Part shown: positions 9,410 to 17,442 of the stretch, piece after piece
Position numbering within the stretch: position 1 is the first letter of the stretch
How the letters are laid out: each line of letters starts with the position of its first letter
NCBI RefSeq assembly: GCF_963378095.1
Contig: NZ_OY726397.1
Coordinates: 3,410,001 to 3,474,000 of the forward strand
Direction: 5' to 3'
Length of the DNA stretch: 64,000 nucleotides
Source of the DNA: Mycolicibacterium sp. MU0053
Lineage (GTDB): Bacteria > Actinomycetota > Actinomycetes > Mycobacteriales > Mycobacteriaceae
Translations under genes and position numbers: made by a program
Notes under the pieces: model-generated
What the model was told of the DNA's origin: nothing
The model's input: the letters and a program-made list of their open reading frames with translations, nothing else
The model's database searches: none

Positions 9410-10321
9410 ATGCGTCGGCGCCTGGTGAGCGTGCGAGGTATCGCCGCGGTGACCATCGCGGTGCTGCTCGCCAGCACCGCCGGCTGCGAAGCCCGGGTCC
9501 ATGGCAGCCCCGGCGACCCACCCGTCGGCCCGCGCCCGGCCGTGGCGCCCGAGGCTCCGGGTGACGCCGCGGCGTCGGCGCCGCCGAATCCGCCCGCCGG
9601 GTCGTTCGACGACCTGGCCGCCCGGGCCGCCCATGCGGTCGCCGACGCCGCGGCCAAGGGCGCCGACATCGCGTTCATGGTGCACGACCGCCAGACCGGA
9701 CAGCAGGTGTCCGCCGGGGGCCGGGGGCTCGCGACGGCCTCGGTGGCCAAGGTCTTCATCGCCGACGACTTGTTGATGCGCGAACCGGACCTGTCCCCCG
9801 CCGACCGCACCGCACTCGAGGTCATGCTGCAGTCCTCGGACGACGATGCGGCCGAGCAGTTCTGGAATCGCGGCGGCGGCGACGCGATCATCGGTCGCGT
9901 GGCGGCCCGCTACGGCCTGACGGCCACCGCGCCGCCGAACAACGGGCGGTGGTGGAACACCCTGAGTTCCACCCAGGACCTGGTCCGCTTCTACACCAAG
10001 CTGCTCGACGGCGGCGGCGGGCTGCCGCCCGAGCGCGCCAACCTGATCATCAACAATCTGGCGCTGTCCACCGCGAGCGGCATCGACGGCTATCCGCAAC
10101 GGTTCGGCATTCCCGACGGGCTGCCCGCGGAACCCGTTGCGGTCAAGCAAGGTTGGATGTGCTGCATCGGCGCCGACTGGATGCACCTGTCCAGCGGATA
10201 TGTCGGCGCGGACCGCCGCTACGTAATGGTGATCCATGCGCTACAACCGACCGACGACGCCACGGCACGGGCCACCATCACCGATACCGTCCGGGCGATG
10301 TTCCCGGGCGGCCGCGTCTAG
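9410..10321 (+). CDS. lppW: Class A beta-lactamase-fold lipoprotein LppW
   Basis: A 303-residue predicted lipoprotein. The signal sequence ends in the lipobox 'LASTAGC' (lipidated Cys26), followed by a Pro/Ala-rich linker to about residue 65 and then a serine-hydrolase domain. The domain shows 'SVAKVF' (Ser111-x-x-Lys114), 'SSDDDAAEQF' in place of the SDN motif, and 'KQGW' in place of KTG. It resembles class A beta-lactamase/DD-peptidase folds, but the altered second and third motifs make real beta-lactam hydrolysis doubtful. The ATG at 9410 has GAGGAG just upstream. Its stop overlaps that of the convergent trmD within one CTAG. Confidence 0.88.
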   Translation: MRRRLVSVRGIAAVTIAVLLASTAGCEARVHGSPGDPPVGPRPAVAPEAPGDAAASAPPNPPAGSFDDLAARAAHAVADAAAKGADIAFMVHDRQTGQQVSAGGRGLATASVAKVFIADDLLMREPDLSPADRTALEVMLQSSDDDAAEQFWNRGGGDAIIGRVAARYGLTATAPPNNGRWWNTLSSTQDLVRFYTKLLDGGGGLPPERANLIINNLALSTASGIDGYPQRFGIPDGLPAEPVAVKQGWMCCIGADWMHLSSGYVGADRRYVMVIHALQPTDDATARATITDTVRAMFPGGRV

Positions 10322-10995
10322 TCCAGCAGGTCCGGACGGCGCTCCCGGGTGCGCTGCACCGCCTGTTCATGGCGCCACGCCGCCAGTTTCGCGTGGTCAC
10401 CGGAGAGCAGCACCTCGGGCACGTCCAGCCCGCGCCAACTCGCCGGCCGCGTGTAGCTCGGCCCTTCCAGCAGCCCGTTGGAGTGCGAATCCTCCTGGTG
10501 CGAGGCGGGATTGCCCAGCACGTCGGGCAGCAACCGGACCACGGCCTCGATCATCACCAGGGCCGCGGCCTCGCCCCCGGCCAGCACGTAGTCGCCGATG
10601 GAGACCTCCTCGACCCGCATCCGCCGGGCGGCGTCGTCGGCCACCCGCTGATCGATGCCTTCGTATCGACCGCAGGCGAAAACCAGATGCTGCTCGCCGC
10701 TCCACCGGGTCGCGGTGGCCTGATCGAACAACCTGCCCGCGGGCGTCGGAACCACCAAGAGGGTTTGCTCCGAACAGATTTCGTCGAGTGCGGCGCCCCA
10801 CACCGGTGCCCGCATCACCATGCCGGGGCCGCCGCCGTACGGGGCGTCGTCGACCGATCGATGCACATCGTGGGTCCACCGCCGCAGATCGTGCACCCCG
10901 AGTTCGACGATGCCCGCCTCGATCGCCTTGCCCGGCAACGCCTGCCGCAGCGGCGCGAGATAGTCCGGAAAGATGGTGATGACGTCGACGCGCAT
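10318..10995 (-). CDS. trmD: tRNA (guanine-N1)-methyltransferase
   Basis: A 225-residue SPOUT-class methyltransferase that makes m1G37 in tRNAs and prevents +1 frameshifting. The knotted SAM site is visible in 'CGRYEGIDQRV' and 'EEVSIGDYVLAGGEAAALVMIEAV', with 'LEGPSYTRP' in the C-terminal domain. The ATG at 10995 gives the usual start MRVDVITIFPDYL; a GTG two codons earlier is possible. It follows rimM by 11 bases and is the last gene of rpsP-KH-rimM-trmD. Confidence 0.95.
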   Translation of the reverse strand: MRVDVITIFPDYLAPLRQALPGKAIEAGIVELGVHDLRRWTHDVHRSVDDAPYGGGPGMVMRAPVWGAALDEICSEQTLLVVPTPAGRLFDQATATRWSGEQHLVFACGRYEGIDQRVADDAARRMRVEEVSIGDYVLAGGEAAALVMIEAVVRLLPDVLGNPASHQEDSHSNGLLEGPSYTRPASWRGLDVPEVLLSGDHAKLAAWRHEQAVQRTRERRPDLLD

Positions 10996-11006
10996 GCCCA
11001 CCCCGG

Positions 11007-11528
11007 CTACTCGAGATCCAGCAGGCCGTCCGGCGGGTCGATCTCCACGATCCCGTCGGCCAGGGACACCGTCGTCACGATCGCGGCGACGAACGGCACC
11101 AGAATCTCGGCCCCGGCCGGAGTTTTCACGCTCAGCAACTCGCCCCCGGCGGTGTGCAACACCTCGACGACGGTGCCGACCTCGACGCCGTCGACCGTCC
11201 GCACCGTCAGCCTCTCGAGCTGATGGTCGTAGTACTCGTCGGGTTCCTCGATCGGCGGGAGGTCCTCGGAATCCACCACGAACAGCGTGCCGCGCAGCGC
11301 GTCGGCGGCGTTGCGATCGGCGACACCGGCGAGCCGTATCAACAGCCGATTGCCGTGCGTGCGCGCCGATTCGATGGTGTAGCTGCGGGCACCCGCACCG
11401 CGGGATGCCTTGGCCTGCAGCATGTTTCCGGGAGCAAAGCGCTCCTCGGGGTCGTCGGTGCGGACATCGACGACAACCTCGCCGGTGATGCCGTGCGCCC
11501 TGGCGACCCGACCGACCACTAGCTCCAC
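11007..11528 (-). CDS. rimM: Ribosome maturation factor RimM
   Basis: A 173-residue 16S rRNA processing factor that binds S19 during 30S maturation. It has an N-terminal RimM domain ('[17 protein letters not shown]', '[15 protein letters not shown]') and a C-terminal PRC-barrel ('[10 protein letters not shown]', '[13 protein letters not shown]' in part). The GTG at 11528 was chosen because the family starts with M-E-L-V-V-G-R; the upstream extension is not conserved. It lies 13 bases after the KH-domain gene. Confidence 0.93.
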   Translation of the reverse strand: MELVVGRVARAHGITGEVVVDVRTDDPEERFAPGNMLQAKASRGAGARSYTIESARTHGNRLLIRLAGVADRNAADALRGTLFVVDSEDLPPIEEPDEYYDHQLERLTVRTVDGVEVGTVVEVLHTAGGELLSVKTPAGAEILVPFVAAIVTTVSLADGIVEIDPPDGLLDLE

Positions 11529-11541
11529 GAGAGCACCGCGC

Positions 11542-11784
11542 TTACTGGTCGGTGTCCACCACGTCGACCCGGATACCGCGGCCGCCGATGCCGGCGACCA
11601 GGGTGCGCAGCGCGGTTGCGGTACGTCCACCGCGTCCGATCACCTTGCCCAGGTCGTCGGGGTGTACATGCACCTCGACGGTGCGACCACGACGGGAGGT
11701 GACCATGTCGACGCGAACGTCATCGGGGTTGTCGACGATTCCGCGCACCAGGTGCTCTACGGCGTCGACGACGACCGTGCTCAT
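11542..11784 (-). CDS. khpA: KH-domain RNA-binding protein (KhpA type)
   Basis: An 80-residue single KH-domain protein with the GxxG loop in '[17 protein letters not shown]'. KhpA-type proteins bind RNA and are linked to cell-division and envelope control in Gram-positives; in actinobacteria the gene lies between rpsP and rimM as here. Its ATG overlaps the rpsP stop by four bases. The gene symbol is assigned by family and context. Confidence 0.9.
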   Translation of the reverse strand: MSTVVVDAVEHLVRGIVDNPDDVRVDMVTSRRGRTVEVHVHPDDLGKVIGRGGRTATALRTLVAGIGGRGIRVDVVDTDQ

Positions 11785-12287
11785 TCTGCGGGTGCCTCGG
11801 CGGCCTTGGCCTCGGTGCTCTCCTCGGCCTTCTCGTCAGCCTTGGCCTCGGTGCTCTCCTCGGCCTTGGCTTCGACCTTCTCGTCGGCCTTCTTGGCGGG
11901 CGCCTTCTTCTTCTTGGGCGTGGTCGCCTCGCCGGCGGGCGCACCGTCAGCCTCGGCCAGCGCGGCGTTGAACAGGTCCAGCTTGCTGGGCTTGGGCTCC
12001 TTGTGCTTGAGGGTGCCCTCGGCGCCCGGCAGGCCCTTGTACTTCTGCCAGTCGCCGGTGATCTTCAGCAGCGCCAGCACGGGTTCGGTGGGCTGGGCGC
12101 CGACGCTCAGCCAGTACTGCGCGCGCTCGGAGTCGATCTCGATGAGGCTCGGGTCTTCCTTCGGGTGGTACCGGCCGATGACCTCGATGGAGCGTCCGTC
12201 GCGGCGGGTACGCGCATCGGCGACCGCGATGCGGTACTGGGGATTGCGGATCTTGCCGAGGCGGGTGAGCTTGATCTTGACAGCCAT
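11781..12287 (-). CDS. rpsP: 30S ribosomal protein S16 with long acidic/basic tail
   Basis: A 168-residue S16. The first roughly 85 residues are the S16 fold ([19 protein letters not shown]). The rest is a low-complexity Lys/Ala/Glu tail that includes a duplicated 12-residue unit ([12 protein letters not shown]) and makes the protein about twice the bacterial norm, as in other mycobacteria. The ATG at 12287 is the conserved start, although the frame is open further upstream. It is the first gene of rpsP-KH-rimM-trmD. Confidence 0.96.
   Translation of the reverse strand: MAVKIKLTRLGKIRNPQYRIAVADARTRRDGRSIEVIGRYHPKEDPSLIEIDSERAQYWLSVGAQPTEPVLALLKITGDWQKYKGLPGAEGTLKHKEPKPSKLDLFNAALAEADGAPAGEATTPKKKKAPAKKADEKVEAKAEESTEAKADEKAEESTEAKAAEAPAE
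11804..11867 (-). repeat. 28-bp perfect direct repeat in the rpsP tail
   Basis: The 28 bases at 11804-11831 recur exactly at 11840-11867, giving a 36-bp period that codes two copies of a 12-residue Glu/Ser/Thr/Lys unit. It is an in-frame duplication and a likely site of copy-number change between strains. Confidence 0.9.
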
Positions 12288-12424
12288 GTGAAGTCTTTTT
12301 CTCCTACGATTGCCACGCTGCAATTCAGCGATGCCGGGCGGGTTGCCCGAATCCGGTTTTGCCTCGCGTGTGTGACGCCGCACGGCGCATCCGGTGAAGG
12401 AAGCCGCGGGGCAGACAGCGGTTC

Positions 12425-12459
12425 ATTGTGCCAGAACGAGGGGTCCGGGCGGAAATCGT
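12425..12459 (-). promoter_or_regulatory. rpsP upstream element ACGATTTC-N16-TCTGGCACAAT
   Basis: Minus strand: ACGATTTC (12459-12452), 16 bases, TCTGGCACAAT (12435-12425), about 138 bases before the rpsP ATG. The spacing and both blocks match the rplS element exactly. The intervening 16 bases differ, which points to selection on the two blocks and their spacing. Confidence 0.6.
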
Positions 12460-12496
12460 CGCCGCTCAGCGGCCCCGTCCACCCGCCTCGGCGGCG

Positions 12497-12916
12497 TTAC
12501 AGCAGCTTGTCGAAGCACTTTTCCTCGACGCGCCGGGTCAACCGCCAGCCGTCAGTGGTGCGGACCAGCTCGTCGCAGTACCAGATGCCGACGAACAGCA
12601 CCTGCTTGGTCTCCTGATCGAAGACCAGTGGATTGAAACAGATCGTCCGCGCGGTCGCGGTGTCCCCGTCGAAGCGGATATCGAAGTTGCCGAGCAGGTG
12701 CGAATACGCCGGAAAGTTCGGCAGTATCTCGGCCAGCCACGCCTTGACCTCCGGGTACCTACCGTCGATGCCGCCGGTGACGCGGTAATCGATGTAGGCG
12801 TCCGGCGTGAACACCCGGTCCAGGTCGTCGAAGCAGCGCTGGTCGATCGCAGTCGCGTAATCGACCAGCAGCTGCTGGATCTCGAGACGGTCGGAGATTT
12901 CTTCCAGGCTCAGCAC
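12497..12916 (-). CDS. NTF2-like (SnoaL) domain protein
   Basis: A roughly 139-residue protein of the SnoaL/NTF2-like alpha+beta barrel superfamily (Rv2910c type): 'EIQQLLVDYATAIDQRCFDDLDRVFTPDAYIDYR' (in part) followed by 'GWRLTRRVEEKC'. In relatives the Tyr/Asp of the first helix line a hydrophobic pocket; the substrate is unknown. The start is uncertain: GTG at 12916 and GTG at 12931 are both possible, and neither has a convincing Shine-Dalgarno. It is divergent from dacB2 with a very short gap. Confidence 0.85.
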   Translation of the reverse strand: MLSLEEISDRLEIQQLLVDYATAIDQRCFDDLDRVFTPDAYIDYRVTGGIDGRYPEVKAWLAEILPNFPAYSHLLGNFDIRFDGDTATARTICFNPLVFDQETKQVLFVGIWYCDELVRTTDGWRLTRRVEEKCFDKLL

Positions 12917-12934
12917 GTCCCCATTCAACACCGT

Positions 12935-12940
12935 TAAGCT
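12935..12940 (+). promoter_or_regulatory. Candidate -10 of dacB2 (TAAGCT), leaderless
   Basis: TAAGCT fits the mycobacterial -10 pattern TANNNT and ends eight bases before the ATG at 12949, so transcription would start at or next to the start codon. No clear -35 is seen. Confidence 0.4.
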
Positions 12941-12948
12941 CGGTGCCC

Positions 12949-13836
12949 ATGCGAAAGCTGGCAAGCGGACTGACCCTGATGCTGCTCGCGGTGGCGCTGA
13001 CGATCCCCGGCATCGACGGCACGGCCCGCGCCGACGCGGTCGACGTCCAACCCGCGGGTTCGGCGCCGATCCCGGCCGGCCCCGCCGAAGCGTGGATCGT
13101 CGCCGACATGGACAGCGGGCAGGTGCTCGCGGGCCGCAACGAGGATCGGCACTACGCGCCTGCCAGCACCATCAAGACGTTGCTCGCGCAGGTCGTCCTG
13201 GACGAGGTCCCGTTGGATTCGACCATCGTGGCCGTCGAGGCCGACACCGAGGTGGAGTGCAACTGCGCCGGAGTGGCCCCGGGGCAGACCTACACCGCAC
13301 GCCAACTGCTCGACGGTCTGCTGCTGGTCTCGGGCAACGACGCCGCCAACACTTTGGCGCGGATGCTCGGCGGCACCGAGACCGCGCTGGCCAAGATGAA
13401 CGCCAAGGCCGCCCTGGCCGGCGCGCACGGCACCAATGCCGGCAGCGTGTCGGGCATCGACGGCCCCGGAATCGCCATGTGGTCCACTGCGCACGACATC
13501 GCGGTGATCTTCCGGTCCGCCATGAGCTACCCGGTGTTCGCCGAGATCGCCGCCCAACCGTCGGCGGTCTTCCCCACCGAGACCGGCCAGCGGGTGCTGG
13601 TCAACCAGAACGAGATGCTGGGCCGTTATCCCGGCATGCTGGCCGGCAAGACCGGCTACACCGACCTGGCCCGTAAGACCTACGTCGGTGCCGCCCACCG
13701 CGACGGCCGCAACCTGGTGGTCGTGCTGATGCACGGCCTGGTCACCGAGGGTGGACCCACATACTGGGACCAGGCATCCAGCCTGCTGGATTGGGGATTC
13801 GGCCTGGACCGCGGCGCCGGTGTCGGCGTGCTGTAA
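12949..13836 (+). CDS. dacB2: D-alanyl-D-alanine carboxypeptidase (first of tandem pair)
   Basis: A 295-residue penicillin-binding DD-carboxypeptidase (peptidase S11) that trims the terminal D-Ala from peptidoglycan stems in the periplasm. It has an N-terminal signal peptide, the active-site Ser73-x-x-Lys76 in 'PASTIKT', the SGN motif (128-130) and 'KTG' (234-236). A Cys-Asn-Cys near residue 104 may form a disulfide. A GTG two codons earlier is an alternative start. It is followed 53 bp later by a paralogue in the same orientation. Confidence 0.92.
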   Translation: MRKLASGLTLMLLAVALTIPGIDGTARADAVDVQPAGSAPIPAGPAEAWIVADMDSGQVLAGRNEDRHYAPASTIKTLLAQVVLDEVPLDSTIVAVEADTEVECNCAGVAPGQTYTARQLLDGLLLVSGNDAANTLARMLGGTETALAKMNAKAALAGAHGTNAGSVSGIDGPGIAMWSTAHDIAVIFRSAMSYPVFAEIAAQPSAVFPTETGQRVLVNQNEMLGRYPGMLAGKTGYTDLARKTYVGAAHRDGRNLVVVLMHGLVTEGGPTYWDQASSLLDWGFGLDRGAGVGVL

Positions 13837-13875
13837 GCGAGATCGCACCGTGGCCGGGGGGTGACCCGGACTCAA

Positions 13876-13881
13876 TAGGCT
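13876..13881 (+). promoter_or_regulatory. Candidate -10 of the second carboxypeptidase gene (TAGGCT), leaderless
   Basis: TAGGCT ends eight bases before the GTG at 13890, the spacing expected for a leaderless transcript. It would let the second gene be transcribed independently of dacB2. Confidence 0.45.
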
Positions 13882-13889
13882 CGACGTTC

Positions 13890-14753
13890 GTGCCCTCGCG
13901 ACGATCGCTGCCCCGGGCGGTCAGGGTGCTGGCCCTGCTGGTCAACGTTGCCGTGCTGGGCGCCATGCTGAGCGCCCCCACCGCCGGCGCGCAACCCGAC
14001 ATCGGCGCCGGCGCGGTCACCGCACCGGACGGCCCGGCCCGGGCTTGGCTCATCGCCGATATGGACACCGGGCACATCCTGGCCGGCAAGGACCCCCACG
14101 CGTCGTACGCGCCCGCGAGCACCATCAAGGTGCTGCTGGCCATGGTCGTGCTCGATCACCTCGCGCCGGGCGCCGCGGTGCGCGCCAACGCCAACCACAC
14201 CCGGGTCGAGTGCTCGTGTGTGGGACTGGTGCCCGGGCAGGTCTACACCGTCCGGCAGTTGCTCGAGGGGCTGCTGATGGTCTCCGGCAACGACGCGGCG
14301 AATCTGCTCGGCGACCTGCTCGGCGGCTACCGCGCGGCGATCACCCGAATGACGGCCAAGGCGCAGAGCGTGGGTGCCCGGAACACCCGCGCGCTGTCGC
14401 CGTCGGGACTCGACGGCCCGGGCTGGGAATCCCGCACCACCGCCCACGATCTGGCGATCCTGTTCCGCCGCGCGCTGGCCTACCCGCTGATCGCGCACAT
14501 CATGCGCCAGCCCTCGGCGATGTTTCCGGCCCGGACGGGCCACAAACAGATCGTCAACCAGAACAAGCTGCTGCAGCGTTATCCGGGCAATCTCGGCGGC
14601 AAGACCGGCTTCACCAATCTGGCCGGTGACACCTTTGTCAGCGCGGCCCAGCGCGACGGCCGCCGCCTGGTGGTGGCGCAGTTGAAGGGCAGCGGCGACC
14701 TGTACGACCAGGCGATGCGGCTCTTCGACTGGGGGTTCGCCCGGCCCCGCTGA
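13890..14753 (+). CDS. D-alanyl-D-alanine carboxypeptidase paralogue (second of tandem pair)
   Basis: A 287-residue S11 DD-carboxypeptidase with a signal peptide (hydrophobic stretch about 11-29, cleavage near 'TAGA'), Ser77-x-x-Lys80, SGN (132-134) and 'KTG' (238-240). It is clearly homologous to the preceding gene over its whole length, including the Cys-Ser-Cys that replaces Cys-Asn-Cys. The GTG at 13890 is supported by the signal peptide and by a -10-like sequence just upstream; the frame is open earlier. M. tuberculosis has only one such gene here; M. smegmatis is known to have two. The duplication implies divided roles in peptidoglycan trimming. Confidence 0.9.
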   Translation: MPSRRSLPRAVRVLALLVNVAVLGAMLSAPTAGAQPDIGAGAVTAPDGPARAWLIADMDTGHILAGKDPHASYAPASTIKVLLAMVVLDHLAPGAAVRANANHTRVECSCVGLVPGQVYTVRQLLEGLLMVSGNDAANLLGDLLGGYRAAITRMTAKAQSVGARNTRALSPSGLDGPGWESRTTAHDLAILFRRALAYPLIAHIMRQPSAMFPARTGHKQIVNQNKLLQRYPGNLGGKTGFTNLAGDTFVSAAQRDGRRLVVAQLKGSGDLYDQAMRLFDWGFARPR

Positions 14754-14774
14754 CCCCGTGGGGCAGGACGGAAT

Positions 14775-15842
14775 CTACGGGTAGGTCTTGCCGCGCAGCA
14801 CGACCAGGTCCGGGCGGTTCAACACGCCCGGCTCGCGCGGGTCCGCGGAGTAGCAGACCAGGTCGGCGGGCGCGCCGTGCGCGAGCCCGGGCCGGCCCAA
14901 CCAGTCTCGGGCGGCCCACGAGGCCGCCCCGAGGGCGTCGGTGGGGCTCATTCCGATCCCGGTCAACGCGGCGACCTCGTCGGCGATGCGTCCGTGCGCG
15001 ATCATGCCGCCCGCGTCGGTGCCGGCATAGATCGGCACGCCCGCCTCGCGGGCGGCGCCGACCCGCTGCCGGCACGAGCCGTACAGATCCTGCATGTGTT
15101 TGGCGTAGGTCGGGTATTTCGTTGCCGCCGAGGCGATTCCGGGGAAGTTCTCGATGTTGATCAGGGTCGGCACCAGCGCGGTGCCGTGTTCGAGCATGAG
15201 GTCGATGGTGTCCTCGGTGATGCCGGTCCCGTGTTCGATGCAGTCGATGCCGGCCTTGATCAGACCCGGCAGCGCGTCCTCACCGAACACGTGGGCGGTC
15301 ACCCGCGCCCCATTGGCGTGCGCGGCCTCGATCGCGGCGACCAGCACGTCGTCGGACCACAACGGGGCGAGGTCCCCCACCGACCGGTCGATCCAGTCCC
15401 CCACCAGCTTGACCCAGCCGTCGCCGAACCGGGCCTGCTCGGCCACGTACTGCGGCAGTTGCGACTCGTCCTCGATGTCGATCGGCAGGTTGGGGATGTA
15501 GCGCTTGGGGCGGGCCAGGTGTCTACCGGCGCGGATGATCCGCGGCAGGTCCTCGCGGTCGTCGAAGCTGCGGGTGTCCACCGGCGAGCCGGCATCGCGC
15601 AGCAGCAACGCGCCGACGTCGCGTTCGGCTTCGGCCTGCGCGGCCGCCCCCGCCAGGTCGGTCGCGCCCTGCGGCGCCAGCCCGACGTGGCAGTGGGCGT
15701 CGACCAGGCCGGGGATGATCCAGCCGTCGGTGAACACCGTCTGGGCGTCGGGGACCGGTTCGGCCGAGAGCACGCCGTCGGCGATCCACCAGTCCACCGG
15801 TTCGGCATCGGGCAGACCGATGCCGCGTACGTGCAGGCGCAC
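14775..15842 (-). CDS. Amidohydrolase family protein
   Basis: A 355-residue metal-dependent hydrolase of the amidohydrolase superfamily (imidazolonepropionase/prolidase-like branch; Rv2915c type). The metal ligands are visible: His50-x-His52 in 'DAHCHVG', Lys145 in 'WVKLVGDW' (probably carboxylated), His184 in 'TAHVFGED', His204 in 'CIEHGT' and Asp276 in 'YAGTDAGG'. The substrate is unknown. The GTG start overlaps the ffh stop by one base (TAGTG), so it is the downstream gene of an ffh operon. Confidence 0.9.
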   Translation of the reverse strand: MRLHVRGIGLPDAEPVDWWIADGVLSAEPVPDAQTVFTDGWIIPGLVDAHCHVGLAPQGATDLAGAAAQAEAERDVGALLLRDAGSPVDTRSFDDREDLPRIIRAGRHLARPKRYIPNLPIDIEDESQLPQYVAEQARFGDGWVKLVGDWIDRSVGDLAPLWSDDVLVAAIEAAHANGARVTAHVFGEDALPGLIKAGIDCIEHGTGITEDTIDLMLEHGTALVPTLINIENFPGIASAATKYPTYAKHMQDLYGSCRQRVGAAREAGVPIYAGTDAGGMIAHGRIADEVAALTGIGMSPTDALGAASWAARDWLGRPGLAHGAPADLVCYSADPREPGVLNRPDLVVLRGKTYP

Positions 15843-17401
15843 TACTTCTGACCCGGGAACTTCAGCTTGGACAGATCGAAGTCGGCCAGCCCCGGGGGCA
15901 GCTCGTCCAGTCCGGGGGGCAGCTTCGACAGATCCGGGAAGCCGCCGGGCACGCCGAGCGGGTTACGCGCCTTCGGCTGAGTCGGGCCCGCCTTCTTCTT
16001 GCCCTTCTTGCCCTTGGCGTTCTTGGCGTTCTTACGGCTCTTCGACTTGCGGTTCATGCCCGGGATGCCGAACTGGCCGGCCATCGACGACATCACCTTG
16101 CGTGCCTCGAAGAACCGGTCGACGAGCTGATTCACTTCGGAGACGCTGACACCGGAACCGTTGGCGATCCGCAACCGGCGCGAGGCGTTGATGATCTTGG
16201 GGTCGGCCCGCTCGGCCGGGGTCATGCCGCGGATGATCGCCTGCAAGCGGTCCAGGTGCGTGTCGTCGACGGCAGCCAGCGCGTCCTTCATCTGCCCCGC
16301 GCCGGGCAGCATGCCCAGCAGGTTGCCGATGGGACCCATCTGGCGGATCGCCAGCATCTGCTCGAGGAAGTCCTCCAGGGTCAGCTCGCCCGAGCCAATC
16401 TTGGCGGCGGCCTCTTCGGCCCGCTGCGCATCGAAGACCTGCTCGGCCTGTTCGATCAGGCTCAGCACATCGCCCATGCCGAGGATCCGGCCCGCCATCC
16501 GGTCGGGATGGAAGACGTCGAAGTCCTCGAGCTTCTCACCGGTGGACGCGAACAGGATCGGCACGCCGGTGACCTCACGCACCGACAGCGCCGCACCACC
16601 GCGGGCGTCACCGTCGAGCTTGGTCAGCACCACACCGGTGAAGCCGACGCCGGCGCCGAAGGCCTCGGCGGTGGCCACCGCGTCCTGGCCGATCATCGCG
16701 TCGACGACGAACAACGTCTCGTCCGGTGAGACCGCATCTCGGATGGCGGCCGCCTGGGCCATCAGCACCTCATCGATGCCCAACCGGCCCGCGGTGTCGA
16801 CGATCACCACGTCGAAATGCTTGGCCTTGGCCTCGGCGAGGCCCGCCGCGGCGACGGCCACCGGGTCGCCGGGGCCGGCGCCGACGGCGCCCACGGCCTC
16901 GTCGGCGGTGCCGGGGTGCGGCGCGAACACACTGACGCCGGCGCGCTCGCCGACGATCTTGAGCTGATTGACCGCGCCCGGGCGCTGCAGATCGCAGGCC
17001 ACCAGCAGCGGGGTATGGCCCTGGCCGCGCAACCATTTGGCGAGCTTTCCGGCCAGCGTCGTCTTACCGGCGCCCTGCAGGCCGGCCAGCATGATCACCG
17101 TCGGCGGCGTCTTGGCGAAGGCCAGTGTGCGGGTCTCGCCGCCGAGGATGCCGATCAGTTCGTCGTTGACGATCTTGACGACCTGCTGGGCGGGGTTCAG
17201 CGCGCCGGAGACCTCGGCCCCGCGGGCCCGCTCCTTGATCCGCGCGATGAAACCGCGCACCACGGGCAGCGAGACGTCGGCTTCCAGCAGGGCCAGCCGG
17301 ATCTCGCGGGCGGTCGCGTCGATGTCGGCGTCGGTGAGCCGGCCCTTGCCACGCAGGCCCGCCAGCGCATCGGTCAACCGGTCGGACAGGGATTCAAACA
17401 C
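15842..17401 (-). CDS. ffh: Signal recognition particle protein Ffh
   Basis: A 519-residue SRP54 GTPase that binds signal sequences of nascent membrane proteins and hands ribosomes to FtsY. It has the N domain at 1-95, the G domain with P-loop 'GLQGAGKTTLAGKLA', 'DTAGRLG' and 'TKLDGDARGG', then the Met-rich M domain ('GNLLGMLPGAGQMKDAL'). The tail is rich in Lys, then Pro/Gly/Leu. It is a single gene with a 41-bp gap to glnD upstream. Confidence 0.97.
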   Translation of the reverse strand: MFESLSDRLTDALAGLRGKGRLTDADIDATAREIRLALLEADVSLPVVRGFIARIKERARGAEVSGALNPAQQVVKIVNDELIGILGGETRTLAFAKTPPTVIMLAGLQGAGKTTLAGKLAKWLRGQGHTPLLVACDLQRPGAVNQLKIVGERAGVSVFAPHPGTADEAVGAVGAGPGDPVAVAAAGLAEAKAKHFDVVIVDTAGRLGIDEVLMAQAAAIRDAVSPDETLFVVDAMIGQDAVATAEAFGAGVGFTGVVLTKLDGDARGGAALSVREVTGVPILFASTGEKLEDFDVFHPDRMAGRILGMGDVLSLIEQAEQVFDAQRAEEAAAKIGSGELTLEDFLEQMLAIRQMGPIGNLLGMLPGAGQMKDALAAVDDTHLDRLQAIIRGMTPAERADPKIINASRRLRIANGSGVSVSEVNQLVDRFFEARKVMSSMAGQFGIPGMNRKSKSRKNAKNAKGKKGKKKAGPTQPKARNPLGVPGGFPDLSKLPPGLDELPPGLADFDLSKLKFPGQK

Positions 17402-17442
17402 GGGGCCAGCCTAACTGTTCGCCGTGGCCGCCTTGACGGCGC

